Positions 34,501 to 34,863 of a DNA stretch of 34,863 bases are shown piece by piece; positions within the stretch are counted from its first letter, which is position 1, and the number at the start of each line of letters is the position of its first letter. The DNA is from an uncultured Bacteroidales bacterium (GTDB taxonomy: Bacteria > Bacteroidota > Bacteroidia > Bacteroidales > UBA4417). The notes under the pieces are model-generated. The model searched no databases. It saw nothing but the letters and a program-made list of their open reading frames with translations, and was not told the origin of the DNA. The stretch covers positions 1 through 34,863 of the forward strand of contig CAIRHD010000330.1 of assembly GCA_903878265.1 (NCBI GenBank), in the 5' to 3' direction. A program made the translations under genes and the position numbers.

Positions 34501-34598
34501 AATGGCTGGATCGTTTAAAATTGGTGATTTGCGATTTACGATTGTTGATTTACAATCTTCAGCCAATCCACTATCCGAAATCTACAATCCGAAAACTC
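34501..34598. repeat. Low-complexity GATTTGCGATTTACGATT-type spacer
   Basis: The spacer upstream of lon holds repeated GATT/GATTTAC units (GGTGATTTGCGATTTACGA, then GTTGATTTACAATC) followed by CAATCC/CCGAAA units. It is of the same low-complexity character as the tracts near 1921 and 27592. No gene is visible. Confidence 0.45.
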
Positions 34599-34863
34599 TT
34601 AAAGCACCCTATTATCGCTTGCCAGTTCAAAAACTGCTTTAAAAATATCCTCTTCCACTGAATCAAAAGGCAGTTCGCGACGGGCATACACCGCTTTTGC
34701 TGTATCCATTGCTTCTTCGAGTCTGTGTTTCCTGAAACCGGAATTGCCGCCCCAAACAAAAGATGGTATAAAATTGCGATGGTAATTTACACCAAAAATA
34801 TTGGAACAAACCCCTACCGTTGAACCAGAATTAAACATCGAACTTATGCCTGTTTTACAATGG
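34599..34863 (-). CDS. GlmU-like sugar-nucleotidyltransferase, C-terminal part (partial at window edge)
   Basis: The frame is open to the window edge, so only the C-terminal 87 residues are seen; the ATG at 34838 is internal because the conserved frame continues upstream of it (H-C-K-T-G-I-S-S). The block K-T-G-I ... M-F-N-S-G-S-T-V-G-V-C-S-N-I-F-G and R-N-F-I-P-S-F-V-W-G-G is characteristic of the Bacteroidota GlmU-related putative UDP-GlcNAc pyrophosphorylases. This part is the left-handed beta-helix end, where coils give the N-S-G-x-x-V-G-V pattern, and the short terminal helix (A-K-A-V-Y-A-R-R). The nucleotidyltransferase domain lies outside the window. The gene ends 203 nt from the lon start codon on the same strand. 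Confidence 0.82.
   Translation of the reverse strand, partial: HCKTGISSMFNSGSTVGVCSNIFGVNYHRNFIPSFVWGGNSGFRKHRLEEAMDTAKAVYARRELPFDSVEEDIFKAVFELASDNRVL

Overview
This window looks like a chromosomal segment of a member of the Bacteroidia, probably an anaerobic or fermentative Bacteroidales-type organism. The signs are: three secreted proteins ending in a type IX secretion (T9SS) sorting domain; proteins most like Bacteroidota versions (ParE, Lon, POT transporter, CAP-SPOR protein, GlmU-like nucleotidyltransferase); AT-rich spacers with no clear Shine-Dalgarno sequences; and several matches to the Bacteroidota promoter -7 element TAnnTTTG. HydE, the maturase of [FeFe]-hydrogenase, and a Na+-pump OadB-like protein point to anaerobic energy metabolism. 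No phage, insertion sequence, CRISPR array, tRNA or rRNA was seen.

Layout. 1-273: end of a PlsC-type acyltransferase. 412-674: a palindrome-ended repeat element. 695-6817: four minus-strand genes (BaiN/HI0933-type flavoprotein, HydE, T9SS esterase with a carbohydrate-binding-like N-terminus, lipoprotein S9 peptidase). 6980-9667: a small membrane protein (-), then a POT peptide transporter, an S4 RNA-binding protein and a thioesterase (+). 9836-12084: a nitronate monooxygenase-like enzyme and a membrane LytTR regulator (-). 12275-17579 (+): EcsC protein, a one-helix membrane protein coupled to an orphan OadB-like subunit, a secreted CotH-type kinase and YebC. 17999-22988 (-): a secreted clan GH-A glycosidase and single-chain GcvP. 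23311-24114 (+): UreH/NiCoT-like metal transporter. 24307-29798 (-): ParE, a CAP-SPOR protein, and an oligopeptide-binding lipoprotein overlapping a flavin reductase. 29914-31911 (+): T9SS M1 aminopeptidase. 31964-34863 (-): Lon and the C-terminal part of a GlmU-like nucleotidyltransferase.

Most genes are single units with their own signals. Peptide handling recurs: an S9 peptidase, a POT transporter, an M1 aminopeptidase and an oligopeptide-binding lipoprotein would together suit growth on peptides, and gcvP would feed glycine into one-carbon metabolism. The most unusual observations are the orphan OadB pair and a set of intergenic repeats, including a hairpin repeat whose two copies differ by three compensatory base-pair changes, and a family of elements bounded by GTAACTAT.
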